Source: Desulfatirhabdium sp040755275
GTDB taxonomy: Bacteria > Desulfobacterota > Desulfobacteria > Desulfobacterales > Desulfatirhabdiaceae
DNA length: 64,000 bases
Reading direction: 5' to 3'
Assembly: GCA_040755275.1 (NCBI GenBank)
Contig: JBFMBE010000002.1
Coordinates: 12,511 to 76,510 of the forward strand
A program made the translations under genes and the position numbers. The notes beneath the pieces are model-generated. The model was not told the DNA's origin. It did not search any database and saw nothing but the letters and a program-made list of their open reading frames with translations. This document shows, one piece after another, positions 17,843-27,400 of the stretch (its first letter is position 1; every line of letters starts with the position of its first letter).

Positions 17843-18606
17843 AGGGAGATTCTCCGCCAGACATTCGGATCGATGCGCTCAGGGTTTGCATCGGAGGTCG
17901 GGATGTGCTCTGCGGCATCGATCTTTCGCTGCGAAAAGGAGAAGTGATGGTTGTGGTCGGTCCGTCCGGCTCCGGAAAGACGACGCTGCTGCGGGCCGTC
18001 AACCGGCTGAACGAAAGTTTTCCGGATTGTACGACCCGGGGCAGCGTGCGTATGAAGCTTGGGGATCGTATTGTCGATCTCTATCAAGACGATCTTCCTT
18101 TACCGGAGATTCGCAGGCGTGTGGGCATGGTGTTTCAAACCCCTGCCATCCTACCGTTTTCTATTGAAAAGAACATCCGTCTTCCGCTTCGGGTCGCCCT
18201 CGGTTTGAAACCTCAAGAAATCGAGCGGCGCATGGAGCATGCACTGCACGACGTGGGGCTTTGGGACGAGGTGAAAGACCGCTTAAATAGCCCGGCCCGG
18301 ATGCTCTCGGGCGGGCAGCAACAGCGTCTTTGTCTGGCGAGAACCATAGCCCTCGACCCGGAAGTCCTACTTCTGGATGAGCCGACCGCTTCCCTCGATT
18401 TCCGGGCGGCTGCCCGCATCGAGCAATGGATGGTCGATCACCGGGACCGATACACCATCCTTGCCGTATCCCACAGCCTGGGTCAGACACGGCGGATTGC
18501 GGACCGGGTATGCGTACTCAAGGACGGGCGGATCGTCGAGACCTTCGGCAGAGATCGGATGGCGGATGTGGAAGACTTCTACGCCCGGATGGAAGCGCTT
18601 TTTTGA
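17839..18606 (+). CDS. pstB: Phosphate ABC transporter ATP-binding protein
   Basis: A 255-residue ABC ATPase: Walker A GPSGSGKTT, Q-loop GMVFQTPA, signature LSGGQQQRLCLAR, Walker B VLLLDEPTASLD and switch His in AVSHSLGQ. It powers PstCA. It begins with the ATGA overlap with pstA; an in-frame ATG at 17827 is possible. No phoU or phoBR follows. After the stop, 18607-18754 holds nothing I can identify. Confidence 0.9.
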   Translation: MKGDSPPDIRIDALRVCIGGRDVLCGIDLSLRKGEVMVVVGPSGSGKTTLLRAVNRLNESFPDCTTRGSVRMKLGDRIVDLYQDDLPLPEIRRRVGMVFQTPAILPFSIEKNIRLPLRVALGLKPQEIERRMEHALHDVGLWDEVKDRLNSPARMLSGGQQQRLCLARTIALDPEVLLLDEPTASLDFRAAARIEQWMVDHRDRYTILAVSHSLGQTRRIADRVCVLKDGRIVETFGRDRMADVEDFYARMEALF

Positions 18607-18754
18607 GCGAAGAATTCGGTTGCCCCTGGCTGAAATGCAACGGCCCCTATCGCGCACCGTGAACACCCATCCCCTCTGTCCTCCGTCTCAGATCGGACCC
18701 AAAACGGGCTTCCCGCTCAGGCATCCCTAAAGATCGCTCCTATACAAGCCCTTC

Positions 18755-18799
18755 TTGACATTCACCTCCGGTATGATCGAATATCATACCGGAGGTGAA
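18755..18799 (+). promoter_or_regulatory. Promoter with a perfect 17-bp palindromic operator for an antitoxin remnant
   Basis: A TTGACA (18755-18760) is directly followed by TTCACCTCCGGTATGAT (18761-18777), a 5-bp centre, and its exact reverse complement (18783-18799). The right arm contains the GGAGGTGA ribosome site of the following antitoxin remnant. Ribbon-helix-helix antitoxins commonly bind such palindromes to repress their own operon, so this is very likely its operator. In RNA the same palindrome would hide the ribosome site. Confidence 0.65.
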
Positions 18800-18801
18800 T
18801 G

Positions 18802-18992
18802 ATGGAAACTGCAAAGTCGCTATTACGACTGATGATGACACCCTTCAGAGAGTTGACCGTCTTGTGAAAGAGCATGTTTTTCCGAATCGGAGGCAAGCGA
18901 TCCAGGAGGCCGTACAAGAGAAGATTGAACGCTTCGAGAAAACACGGCTCGAAAGGGTATTCTCAACACTTGATCCTTCCCATCATTCATGA
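18802..18992 (+). pseudogene. Ribbon-helix-helix (CopG/MazE-like) antitoxin, frameshifted and truncated
   Basis: The natural start is the ATG at 18802, spaced normally from GGAGGTGA, but its frame stops after about 20 codons. One base later in frame comes a clear antitoxin sequence: KVAITTDDDTLQRVDRLVK and then FPNRRQAIQEAVQEKIER. A single-base deletion around codon 5 (GCAAAGTC, expected GCAAANGTC) would explain this. The C-terminus also ends early (TLDPSHHS) and no toxin follows. A GTG at 18795 could still express the RHH part, overlapping the ribosome site. Confidence 0.6.
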
Positions 18993-19032
18993 ACCCGGCA
19001 GTAACGGGAAATCGGGGTTGGAAAGAACCGAC

Positions 19033-20121
19033 ATGTCCAAGACGCATGGAAAGAAACTCAGGAAAAAGCCAGAACGGCTAGCTAAAAAGAGCGGCATGCC
19101 TCCCGGGACGATGGCTTTCGTTGGCAGGCAGAAGGTCGAGAATGCCCGTATCGATGTGCTGCATTACGACGAAACATCGGTGCGTGAGTTGATCGATGCC
19201 GACGTGAACCAGTGCAGCGATGTCGCCAAAGAGCCGGGTGTTACCTGGATCAACGTGAACGGTATTCACGACACGGTGCTGATTGAGGCTCTTGGGCAAC
19301 GTTTCGGCCTTCATCCGCTGACATTGGAGGATATCGTCAACACAACCCAACGGCCGAAAGTTGAGGAGTTTACATCCTATCTGTATGTCGTTCTCAAAAT
19401 GATCGGATTTGATGATACGGAAAGCCAACTCAAGATTGAACATGTCAGCCTGATTCTGGGTGACGGTTTCGTCATCTCCTTTCTGGAGGACGAAGGCGAT
19501 GTGTTTGACCCGGTGCGGGGGCGCATCCAATCAACGAAAGGGCGAATCCGTACCATGAAATCCGACTACCTGGCCTATGCCCTCGTGGATGCAGTGGTGG
19601 ATCATTATTTTGTGGTTGTCGAGCGAATCGGAGACCGTATCGAGGAAATTGATGATCGTATTCTGACCGATCCAAACCCGAACGACATTCATGAAATCCA
19701 CCAGCTCAAGGATCAAATCCTGAATTTGCGCAAAGCGGTCTGGCCTTTGCGCGAGGAGATTGGAGCTCTGGAGAAGATCGAGTCCACGCTGATTCGACCG
19801 GAAACACGGGTGTATTTGCGTGACATATACGATCACACAATCCAGATCATTGACATGCTGGAAACGTTTCGGGACATCATCGGGAATATGCATGACACCT
19901 ATTTGTCCAGCATCAGCATTCGCATGAACGAAATCATGAAGGTGCTGACCATTATCGCCACGATTTTCATCCCGCTGACGTTTATCGTGGGTGTATATGG
20001 CATGAACTTCGAAAACCTGCCGGAACTGAAATGGCGCTACGGCTATTTTATGGTCTGGGGCATGATGATAGCGGTCGCAGGCGGATTGATTGTCTATTTT
20101 AAACGAAATCGCTGGATATAA
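19033..20121 (+). CDS. corA: CorA-family magnesium/cobalt transporter
   Basis: A 362-residue channel protein: a large N-terminal cytoplasmic domain (LTLEDIVNTTQRPKVEEF is typical), a long helix, two C-terminal membrane segments and the signature YGMNFENLPEL between them, with an RNRW-type basic end. It imports Mg2+ (or Co2+/Ni2+). The ATG at 19033 has GGAAAG upstream and fits the usual length. It sits within decayed toxin-antitoxin and defence gene remnants rather than with metal genes. Confidence 0.95.
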   Translation: MSKTHGKKLRKKPERLAKKSGMPPGTMAFVGRQKVENARIDVLHYDETSVRELIDADVNQCSDVAKEPGVTWINVNGIHDTVLIEALGQRFGLHPLTLEDIVNTTQRPKVEEFTSYLYVVLKMIGFDDTESQLKIEHVSLILGDGFVISFLEDEGDVFDPVRGRIQSTKGRIRTMKSDYLAYALVDAVVDHYFVVVERIGDRIEEIDDRILTDPNPNDIHEIHQLKDQILNLRKAVWPLREEIGALEKIESTLIRPETRVYLRDIYDHTIQIIDMLETFRDIIGNMHDTYLSSISIRMNEIMKVLTIIATIFIPLTFIVGVYGMNFENLPELKWRYGYFMVWGMMIAVAGGLIVYFKRNRWI

Positions 20122-20274
20122 ACACAGCTCTTGTACGAAAAGGGCGGGCTCAATCCCGACAACCTTCCCGAGGAGGCCATGTTCAACGTCGAGGAAGATT
20201 ACCTGGTTTATGCACGCATGCTGGCGAGGGATACGGGCAAAGGGCAAAAAGCAGTGGTGAAAGGGAAAAGATAA
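20122..20274 (+). pseudogene. Reading-frame fragment after corA, not recognised
   Basis: Right after the corA stop, in the same frame, about 50 codons stay open to a stop at 20272-20274, with protein-like composition (GGLNPDNLPEEAMFNVEEDY, then VYARMLARD). There is no good start or ribosome site. It resembles the C-terminal tail of a larger gene whose body is gone; I cannot name the family. It ends one base before the nucleotidyltransferase gene, hinting that it was once the upstream gene there. Confidence 0.3.
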
Positions 20275-20275
20275 C

Positions 20276-20656
20276 ATGACCAAAGTTGAAGGGACAATTG
20301 ACCCGTCTAGCCAACGAAAGTATTCGGTAGAACGGAAGCGCTTGCTGGATCAAGAGATCAATCGCTGCGTTCGGCTTCTGACCGAGCACAGCTCGCCCGA
20401 AAAGGTCATTTTATTTGGAACGTTAGCTCAGGGATTGGTTCACGAATGGTCGGATATCGATCTGGTGGTCGTGGAGCGGACCCAACTACCTTTTTTTCAA
20501 AGAATTAAAAAGGTTCGCAAGCTGCTTCAACCCAAAGTTGGCATGGACATCATGGTCTACACGCCGGAAGAATTTGACCAGCTTTGTGCGGATCGGCCAT
20601 TTTTCAGGGAAGAAATTATCGGCAAGGGGAAAATCGTTTATGAACACGCCAGGTGA
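20276..20656 (+). CDS. MNT-type nucleotidyltransferase (antitoxin of an MNT/HEPN pair)
   Basis: A 126-residue minimal nucleotidyltransferase. The signature is G-T-X10-D-I-D (from GTLAQGL to SDIDLVVVE), a close form of the GS-X10-DXD motif. Members paired with HEPN proteins act as antitoxins, in studied cases by adenylylating the HEPN toxin. It overlaps the HEPN gene by 17 bp, the usual arrangement. The motif is seen; the toxin-antitoxin function is inferred from family and pairing. Confidence 0.82.
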   Translation: MTKVEGTIDPSSQRKYSVERKRLLDQEINRCVRLLTEHSSPEKVILFGTLAQGLVHEWSDIDLVVVERTQLPFFQRIKKVRKLLQPKVGMDIMVYTPEEFDQLCADRPFFREEIIGKGKIVYEHAR

Positions 20657-21035
20657 TCGATGGCTGGAATTTGCACGCCAGGATTTGCAGATGGCAGAGC
20701 TTGCCCTGAAGGAGGGCATCTATAACCAGGTTTGTTTTCATAGCAAGCAGTGCGTTGAAAAATGCATCAAAGGACTGCTCGCGAATCTGGGGAAGAGTCT
20801 TCCGCGAACCCATTCGATTGTCGATTTGCTTGGCCTCCTGCCGACGGAATATCTTCCGGATTTACGCGAAGAGTTAGCCCAACTTGACATCTTTTCCATT
20901 CCAACCCGGTATCCCGATGCTTTGCCTGGCTCCTTGGCTGACGGATTGCCGGGCGAAGAAGAAGCGCGGGAAGCCATAACAGCCGCCCGGGAATGCTGGA
21001 AAGAAATGAATTTAAAGAGGAATTGCCATGGCTAA
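20640..21035 (+). CDS. HEPN domain protein (toxin-like partner)
   Basis: A 131-residue all-helical HEPN protein with the FARQDLQMAELAL start, the HSKQCVEKCIKGLL helix and RTHSIVDLLGLLP. I do not see the R-X4-6-H RNase motif of the active HepT group, so it may be a non-RNase HEPN or an inactive one. It begins inside the MNT gene and ends 8 bp into the following ATPase remnant, so all three were probably one unit. Confidence 0.8.
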   Translation: MNTPGDRWLEFARQDLQMAELALKEGIYNQVCFHSKQCVEKCIKGLLANLGKSLPRTHSIVDLLGLLPTEYLPDLREELAQLDIFSIPTRYPDALPGSLADGLPGEEEAREAITAARECWKEMNLKRNCHG

Positions 21036-21530
21036 TAGCGACGACCTTTTCACCACCAGACAAAACCTCGCCGAGATCTGCACGATCCCGGACAAGATCA
21101 TTTCCGTCTATTCCCTGGAAAAACATGTCTGGGCCGACTCGAACTCCGAAGCCAGGCGCAAAGCCCGCAAGCCGGAGCTGCAAACCATAGAGGAGTTTCA
21201 GATCGATCCGGTCCGGCCGTTCCTCACGGACATCTTGCGCAATATGGCAGCCTCTTGGAAGCGGGATCGCAAAGAAAATCCGGTTGGCCAGGGGTATTGG
21301 ATATAGGCGGAGTTCGGCTCCGGTAAATCCCATTTGCTCCGCTGTCTTTCTGCATTGGTTTTGGGACGTAAGGATGCCTGGGACATCGTCAAAAAAGAGG
21401 AGGACGCCTCCGGCCGCGGCAAGCGCGAGTCCCTCTACCGTTTCTGGGAGGAGGGTATCGAGGCCAAGAGCGGCAAGGGGACTACGGGCATCTTTGTCAT
21501 CGTCAAGACGCTGGTGGGCGCTGGCAGATA
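21028..21530 (+). pseudogene. Large P-loop ATPase of a BREX/Pgl-like defence system, nonsense-mutated and truncated
   Basis: The frame opens with MANSDDLFTTRQNLAEICTI and continues through PVRPFLTDILRNMA to GQGYWI, where a TAG (21304-21306) interrupts. In the same frame the protein goes on with AEFGSGKSHLLRCLSALVLG, an evident Walker A region, until a TAA at 21528-21530. A C-to-T change (CAG to TAG) explains the stop. Intact relatives are very large ATPases such as those in Pgl/BREX loci; the remaining several hundred residues are absent. Family placement is from memory of the GQGYWIQAEFGSGKSH-type motif and is moderate. Confidence 0.6.
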
Positions 21531-21670
21531 ACTCCGGCGATGGAAGAGAAAACGGGACGACGGCGAGATCGATGGCGGATATGTGGCAACTCTCCAACAA
21601 GTTGCCTGGTCATTGCCTCGTTTTAGAGATTACGATTCCCCGGTATCCCATCCCTTCCCGTTTGTTTCTG

Positions 21671-22534
21671 TCATTGTGCGAACTCATAGGTCGCGCTCAT
21701 GATGCGCCCGCGCCAATAAGGCTTGGGTCCCTCGGGAAGTAGCCATGCCACCTCGCCTTCCATCGGGATGGTCATCCCGGCATGTTGTTCGTATGATCTC
21801 CACCGGCCTTCCCAGGGGGTTGGAATGACAGCTCCTTCGACAGTGCGTCCGCGCGCCTCCGAACGTACCGATTCGATCAGCCCGTTTTCATGGAAGCGAA
21901 ACAGCATCTTTAGTGTGTAACCGCCATCTTTCATCGTCGCCTCGGCAGAGGTTTCATCCACTTCTTTCCACAGGACCCCCTGGCTCGGTAAAAGCGCCGT
22001 CGGGTACCAGGCGGCTTCAGCGAAAAAGCGCATCAGTTCACCCTGCGCAACGTCCGGTGTGCCGCGCAGATTGACCAGCGATATGAGTCCGAACAACGAC
22101 GCATGGAGAATCCCTTCACCGGCGATGTAGGCGTCATGAACGCGTACCGCCAGACCAGGAATCATCGATATGCGTGCTTCCCAGTCGAAGCCCGGTCGTT
22201 GGGTGATCACGCGCTGGGTCGAGGTGAACGGTCTCCACTGCTCGCCGGTTTCACTCATGTTGAACGTGCCGGCCTGCTCGACGCTGACAGCCGAGACGAT
22301 GGGTTGCCCGTCCTTGAGTACGGTTCGAAAGTATCTTTGAACCGGTACGGGTAATCCGATCAATTCGCTGGATCTATATGTCTTGGCAACGAGCGGAAGA
22401 CGAGCCGCCTCAAGCTTTGCATGGATTTCTCTTGTAGCGGATTGCCACCGACTGGATCCATAGGCGATTACAGCGGCGATCATCCCCACCAGCCCGAACC
22501 ATGTGATCAGAATCACCTTCCCCATTTCCGTCAT
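21671..22534 (-). CDS. DUF6544-like protein with an N-terminal membrane anchor
   Basis: A 287-residue protein with one N-terminal membrane helix (VILITWFGLVGMIAAVIAY), then a soluble domain containing the segments PVPVQRYFRTVL, RPFTSTQRV and PGFDWEARI, and ending RGRIMSATYEFAQ. This pattern fits the uncharacterised DUF6544 family. Its function is unknown. It stands alone on the minus strand between the defence remnants and repeat DNA. Upstream, 22535-22760 contains no recognisable gene. Confidence 0.6.
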   Translation of the reverse strand: MTEMGKVILITWFGLVGMIAAVIAYGSSRWQSATREIHAKLEAARLPLVAKTYRSSELIGLPVPVQRYFRTVLKDGQPIVSAVSVEQAGTFNMSETGEQWRPFTSTQRVITQRPGFDWEARISMIPGLAVRVHDAYIAGEGILHASLFGLISLVNLRGTPDVAQGELMRFFAEAAWYPTALLPSQGVLWKEVDETSAEATMKDGGYTLKMLFRFHENGLIESVRSEARGRTVEGAVIPTPWEGRWRSYEQHAGMTIPMEGEVAWLLPEGPKPYWRGRIMSATYEFAQ

Positions 22535-22760
22535 CCGTACAGCCGAAGGCTGCGATTCAGCCTCGGCGGAACGCCTTCCGCTGAAACCGGTTATTCAAAA
22601 AAGCCGCTTCGCGGGAATATTTCCTGATTCAACGCCTGATCATTGTCCAGGAAATCCCGTGTATTGCTATCCTGTTGTTTCAGAACGGCTTATAAAGAAG
22701 GCCGGATGCCGCGTCAAGAAGATTGGCTCGCCTGTGGCCCATTTTTGAAGTCGTACAGAT

Positions 22761-23065
22761 GATGGTCTCGCCAAAAGGAGCTTTTTCCGGTGCTTTTCGT
22801 AAATGACGGGCATCAGCGGGGAGGCTGGGTAAGCCTTTTGAGCTTGCTGCGAAAAAGGTTCCCCAGTCACCCCGCGACTCGACAGAGACTTCCTGACTTG
22901 TTGCGACGCCATCAAACTTGAGCAGCCCCATCTTGTGAAATCGGGCGGATGGTCCAAAGAGAAACGATGATTGGATGTAATACAACGCAATGTTTTTCAA
23001 AAGAAATGGCTTGAAGCTGGCCCGGCCGATCCAGCGATCTCCGACTGCATCAAACAGTTTCCGCA
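22761..23065. repeat. Rearranged composite repeat overlapping the 3' end of an mvhD-like gene
   Basis: First part 22761-22913: starts GATGGTCTCGCCAAAAGG, carries the CATCAGCGGGGAGGCTGGG and ACTCGACAGAGACTTCCTGAC modules and ends TTGCGACGCCATC. Second part 22914-23065: ATCGGGCGGATGG, then a core with AATGTTTTTCAAAAGAAATGG and CCGATCCAGCGATCTCCGAC, TGCATCAAACAGTTTCC. The module order differs from the copies at 36659 and 63495, so this copy looks rearranged. Its second part codes for the last 20 or so residues of the gene at 22997-23521. Confidence 0.75.
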
Positions 23066-23521
23066 TCCCTCGCCATGGCAGGCCGTCATGATGGAGGGTG
23101 CGATTCCGGTTTTGACCATTCGTCTCATCGGGCCGAGGGCTTCCACCGTCTGGCAGACGTAGCGGGCTGTGTCCGCAAATTTGGTGGATTCGGCGGATGA
23201 AATCCAGGAAAAATGCAGTCTTCCCGGTTCGATGCCCGTATGCTCCAGCAGGTTTTTCAGCAAGGCGAACTTGCGGCGGGCGTAGAAATTCCCTTCGATG
23301 TAGTGACAATCCCCGGGATGGCATCCCGATATCCATACCCCATCCGCGCCCTGCATGAAGGCGCTCAAGATGAATTTCGGGCTGACCCGTCCGCTGCAAG
23401 GCACACGGATGACCCGGATGTAGGGGGGATACTCCAATCGGCTTACGCCCGCAAGGTCTGCGGCACCATACGTACACCAGTTACACAAGAATGCGACGAT
23501 TTTCGGCTTCCAGTCAGTCAT
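22997..23521 (-). CDS. MvhD-like iron-sulfur subunit (third copy), C-terminus donated by a repeat
   Basis: MvhD proteins carry a [2Fe-2S] cluster and pass electrons into HdrA. This 174-residue copy has the family motifs FLCNWCTYGAADLAGVSR, PCSGRVSP and GCHPGDCHYIEGN with all cysteines. Similarity ends near residue 140; about 22 C-terminal residues come from the intergenic repeat at 22990-23065. The ATG at 23521 follows a GGGAGA ribosome site; a longer open frame to 23611 has no family similarity. It is the last gene of the hdr-met-fdh array, 160 bp after fdhB. Confidence 0.85.
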   Translation of the reverse strand: MTDWKPKIVAFLCNWCTYGAADLAGVSRLEYPPYIRVIRVPCSGRVSPKFILSAFMQGADGVWISGCHPGDCHYIEGNFYARRKFALLKNLLEHTGIEPGRLHFSWISSAESTKFADTARYVCQTVEALGPMRRMVKTGIAPSIMTACHGEGCGNCLMQSEIAGSAGPASSHFF

Positions 23522-23681
23522 GCATTTCTCCCGGTTGGTTTCGAACGTCTTTGGTTGGTCATTGGCTTGTAACGAGGCACTGTGTGTCGTGCCCCAGGAC
23601 TTCTGCAACATCCTCAGTTCCTATGGATGGATGGCAGGGGATGCGCAATATCAATTCCTATTGATGCACCCCCTGGATATG

Positions 23682-24407
23682 TCAACTGTTCAGAATTCCC
23701 TCGATGACCGAGGTGAACGGACGGGTCATTTTCCGAAGGGCCAGATGGCGGGTAAGGTCGATCGGGCCTGAATCCGCGACGGCATGCTCGAAGCTCAGTT
23801 TCGGATCGAAGGGGGTGAGGTAAATGACACGAACGTCGTCCGGATCCACCAGAACGGCTTTCGGGAATTTCTTGCGTACTTCGGCAATCCGCTGATCGGC
23901 CAGCTTGCGGACCTTGTCTCGATCGCCGAAGGTCATAGCGCCGGTAGGACAGCTCTGCACACAGGCGGGCAGCAACCCGTTGTGAACCCGGTCGTTACAC
24001 ATGTCGCATTTGGCGAGCGTTCCGTCTTCCGATTTTCGAGGAATGTGGTACGGGCAGGACGCGATGATGTCATCGGCCTTCAGGAACCGGGTTTCTGCCG
24101 AATAGAGTACGGCGCCGGTTGCCGGGTCCGTATAGATGGCTCCGGGCTCGCCTGCCGTGTCCTGACAGGGGGGTGATATACAATGGCGGCACTGTTCCGG
24201 AAAAAAGAGCCAGTACAATCGGTTGTCCACCACCGTTTCCCGCATGCGGACGAGTTTGTAGGTATTGAAGGAAAGATCGGCCGGGTTTTCGTACGTGCCG
24301 CGATTCTTCGTGATTTCGGCCGGAAGATCGTGCCACTGTTTGCAGGCCACCTGGCAGCCCCTGCAAGCCGTGCATAGGGTCGTATCGATCAAGAATGCTT
24401 TGTCCAT
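23682..24407 (-). CDS. fdhB: Formate dehydrogenase iron-sulfur (beta) subunit
   Basis: A 241-residue ferredoxin-like protein with cysteine motifs for four [4Fe-4S] clusters: CTACRGCQVACKQW, CRHCISPPC, CDMCNDRVHNG and CVQSCPTGAM. It matches the electron-transfer subunit of soluble FdhAB enzymes of sulfate reducers. There is no membrane anchor at the C-terminus and no signal of its own; in the periplasmic enzyme type it travels with the Tat-exported alpha subunit. It begins 14 bp after fdhA. Confidence 0.93.
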   Translation of the reverse strand: MDKAFLIDTTLCTACRGCQVACKQWHDLPAEITKNRGTYENPADLSFNTYKLVRMRETVVDNRLYWLFFPEQCRHCISPPCQDTAGEPGAIYTDPATGAVLYSAETRFLKADDIIASCPYHIPRKSEDGTLAKCDMCNDRVHNGLLPACVQSCPTGAMTFGDRDKVRKLADQRIAEVRKKFPKAVLVDPDDVRVIYLTPFDPKLSFEHAVADSGPIDLTRHLALRKMTRPFTSVIEGILNS

Positions 24408-24421
24408 TCAGACACCTCCCT

Positions 24422-27400
24422 TCATTTCTTCGAAACGTTCGCCATGAACGTCTTGGTTTCCGGAATTCGGGTGTTGGAATCTCCAGCGAATGGCGTCAGC
24501 ACATTGGCGCTTTCCTCGGTTCCAGACGCCGGCCAGCGCCATCCAAAATTGTAGGGAAGTCCGATTGGGTAGACGAGGGTGCCTGCGATTTTCATCGGCT
24601 TGAACCGCTTGGTGACGATAGCTGTGGCTTCCATGGAGCCTCTGGCGGTGCTGACGATGACCCGCTCGCCGTTCTGAATGTGTTTGAGTGCTGCAAGCTC
24701 CTCGCTCATTTCGACGAAAACCTGGGGCTGAAGTTCCAGCAGCCAGGGCTGCGGTCGTGTCATGAGGCCCGTCTGCCAGTGTTCGGACACCCGATAGGTC
24801 GAGCAGACGTAGGGATATTTGGGATCGCAGGTTGCAGCAAACCGGTCTGCATCTGTCGAGTAAATCGGCATCGTGGGGCTGTGCAGCTGGTCGCTCAATG
24901 GATTCTTTTCAATGGGGCATTCCATGGCTTCGTAGTGCTCGGGGAAGGGGCCGTCGTTCAGCCCTGGGCCAAAAAGCTGGCCAAAGCCATGCAAGGTCAT
25001 GATGAAGGGATGTTTTCCGTTCGGATTGGGTTTGCCGTCGGCATCGGCCAGCGGGGGTGCTGGTCCGTCCGGGACATCTCCGACCCATTTGCCGTTTTCC
25101 CACTTGATCACCCATCGTTTCGCACAGGAGGGCTGTCCCTTCAAATCGACGGATGCACGGTTATAGAGAATCCGGCGGTTGACCGGCCAGGCCCAGGCAA
25201 ATTCCGGGTAGAGCCCGATCTGGTTGGCGGCGTCATCCGTCTTGCGACGGGCGGACATGTTTCCGGCATCCGTATAACTGCCGGAATATATCCAGCAACC
25301 GCATGCCGTGCTGCCGTCGGCCTGAAGCAGGGCGAAGGTAGGCACCTGTTTTCCGGCCTTGTATTCCGTATCACCGATCTTGATGTCTCGGGTGAAGGTG
25401 CCGTTGATGATCTTGGCGACCTTGTGGGAATCGAATTGATGGCCGGTCCTGTAGTCCCATTTGAGGTTCACAATTGGATCCAGAAAGACGCCACCGTCCT
25501 TCTGGTAAATTTCCTTCAGTTTGAGACCGAGCTCCAGAATGATGTCGCCGTCCGGACGGCTGTTGCCGAGCGGTTTGGGTCCTGCATAACGCCACTGCAT
25601 CCAGCGTCCGCTGTTGGTAATGCTGCCTTCCTTTTCCACCGAAACGCAGGCCGGTAGCATGAAGACTTCGGTGCCGATGTTTGTCGGTTTCATGCCGGGG
25701 CCCTTCCAGAAGGAGCCGGTTTCGTTGTCGAAAAGGTTGACGTTGACCATCCAGTCGAGATTGCACAGGGCTTTGCGAACCTTGTTGGCGTTTGCGCCGC
25801 TGCAGGCCGGGTTCATTCCCCAGGCGAACAAGCCCTTGATGGTGCGCTGGTACATTTGATCGAAGAGATCGAGCCAGGAATAGGATTTTCCGTCGTCCAG
25901 CTTGGGCATCCAGGGATACCCGAACTCGTTTTCGGCCGTCGCTGTCTCGCCGAACATGGCCTTGAGATAGCTCACGATGTACTTGGGTTCGTTCTGCCAC
26001 CAGTTGAGGCTCAAGGGATCCTTGCTTTGGGGCCGGCGTTTGAGAACGTCTTCCAGTTTTTGAAATTTCGCCGTGGGAACGCCGACATACCCGGGCCAGA
26101 TGTGGAACAGAAGACCGTGGTCCGTCGAGCCCTGAACATTGGATTCACCACGGAGCGCATTGACACCACCGCCTGCGATACCGACATTGCCCAGCAGCAG
26201 CTGAATGATGGCCATCGTCCGAATGATCTGAACGCCGACGGTGTGCTGGGTCCACCCCATGGCGTAGAGAATGGTTCCGGCCTTATCCGGTTTCCCGGTG
26301 GCAGCAAAGGCTTTGTAAACGGCCAGCAAATCCGCTTCGCTCGTACCGGTGACCGAGGAGACGGTCTTCAGGTCATAGCGAGAATAATGCTTCTTCAGCT
26401 GATTGAATACACAAAGCGGATCCTTCAGGCTCATATCCCGTTTGGGCTTGCCGTCTGCATCGAGTTGGAAAGCCCATTTCGACTTGTCGTATGAACGGGT
26501 TTTCGGGTCGAAGCCTGCAAACAGGCCTTTTTCAAATTTGTATTCCGGATTGAGGATGAAAGCGGCGTTGGTGTAGTGCAGTACATATTCCGTCTGAAAC
26601 AGGCTATTTTGAAGAATGTAGTGGATCATGCCACCCAGAAAGGCGATATCGGATCCGGATCGTACCGGAGCGTAGATATCCGCCTTGGATGAGGTCCGGG
26701 TGAACCGCGGATCGACGCTGACAAGAGTTGCCCCGTTTCGCTGGGCTTCGGTAACCCATTTGAATGAAATGGGGTGGGTCTCTGCGGCGTTGCTGCCCAT
26801 GACGAGAATACAGTCGCTGTTCTTCATGTCGATGAAGTGATTGGTCATGGCACCCCGGCCATAGGTTTCGGCCAGGGCCGGAACCGTACTGCTGTGGCAG
26901 AGGCGGGCCTGATGTTCGATATAGACGAGGCCGAGGGCTCGCATCAGGGCCTGGTATATCCAGCATTCCTCGTTGTCGAAGGCGGCGCTTCCGACAGATG
27001 CAATGGCCTCCGTGCGGTTGACGAGCTGACCGGTGGCATTGGTTTTGATAAAGGTGGCGTCCCGGGTTTTCTTCACGCGCTGAGCGATGCGGTCAATGGC
27101 CCAATCCCAGGAGACTTCTTCCCATTTGTCGGAAAACGGCGCCCTGTACATCGGGGTCAACAGCCGGTTTGTGTTTTCGGCGAGTCCTTTTAAACCGGCC
27201 CCTTTCGAACAAAGTGCCCCCCGATTGATGACATGATCCGGATCGCCTTCGATGTTGATGATGCGACCGTCTCCTTTCTTGCTCGTGTGGACCAGCGCTC
27301 CGCATCCGACCCCGCAGTAACAACAAATCGTCGTGGTTTCTTTGGCATATCGGGTTTTGAGCATTTGGGCATGGCTCTGAACCGGTTTTAAATCGAATCC

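Noticed and set aside
26878..26925. Selenocysteine codon in fdhA
   Set aside because: The active-site position reads TGC (Cys) in frame; no in-frame TGA or SECIS-like hairpin is needed.
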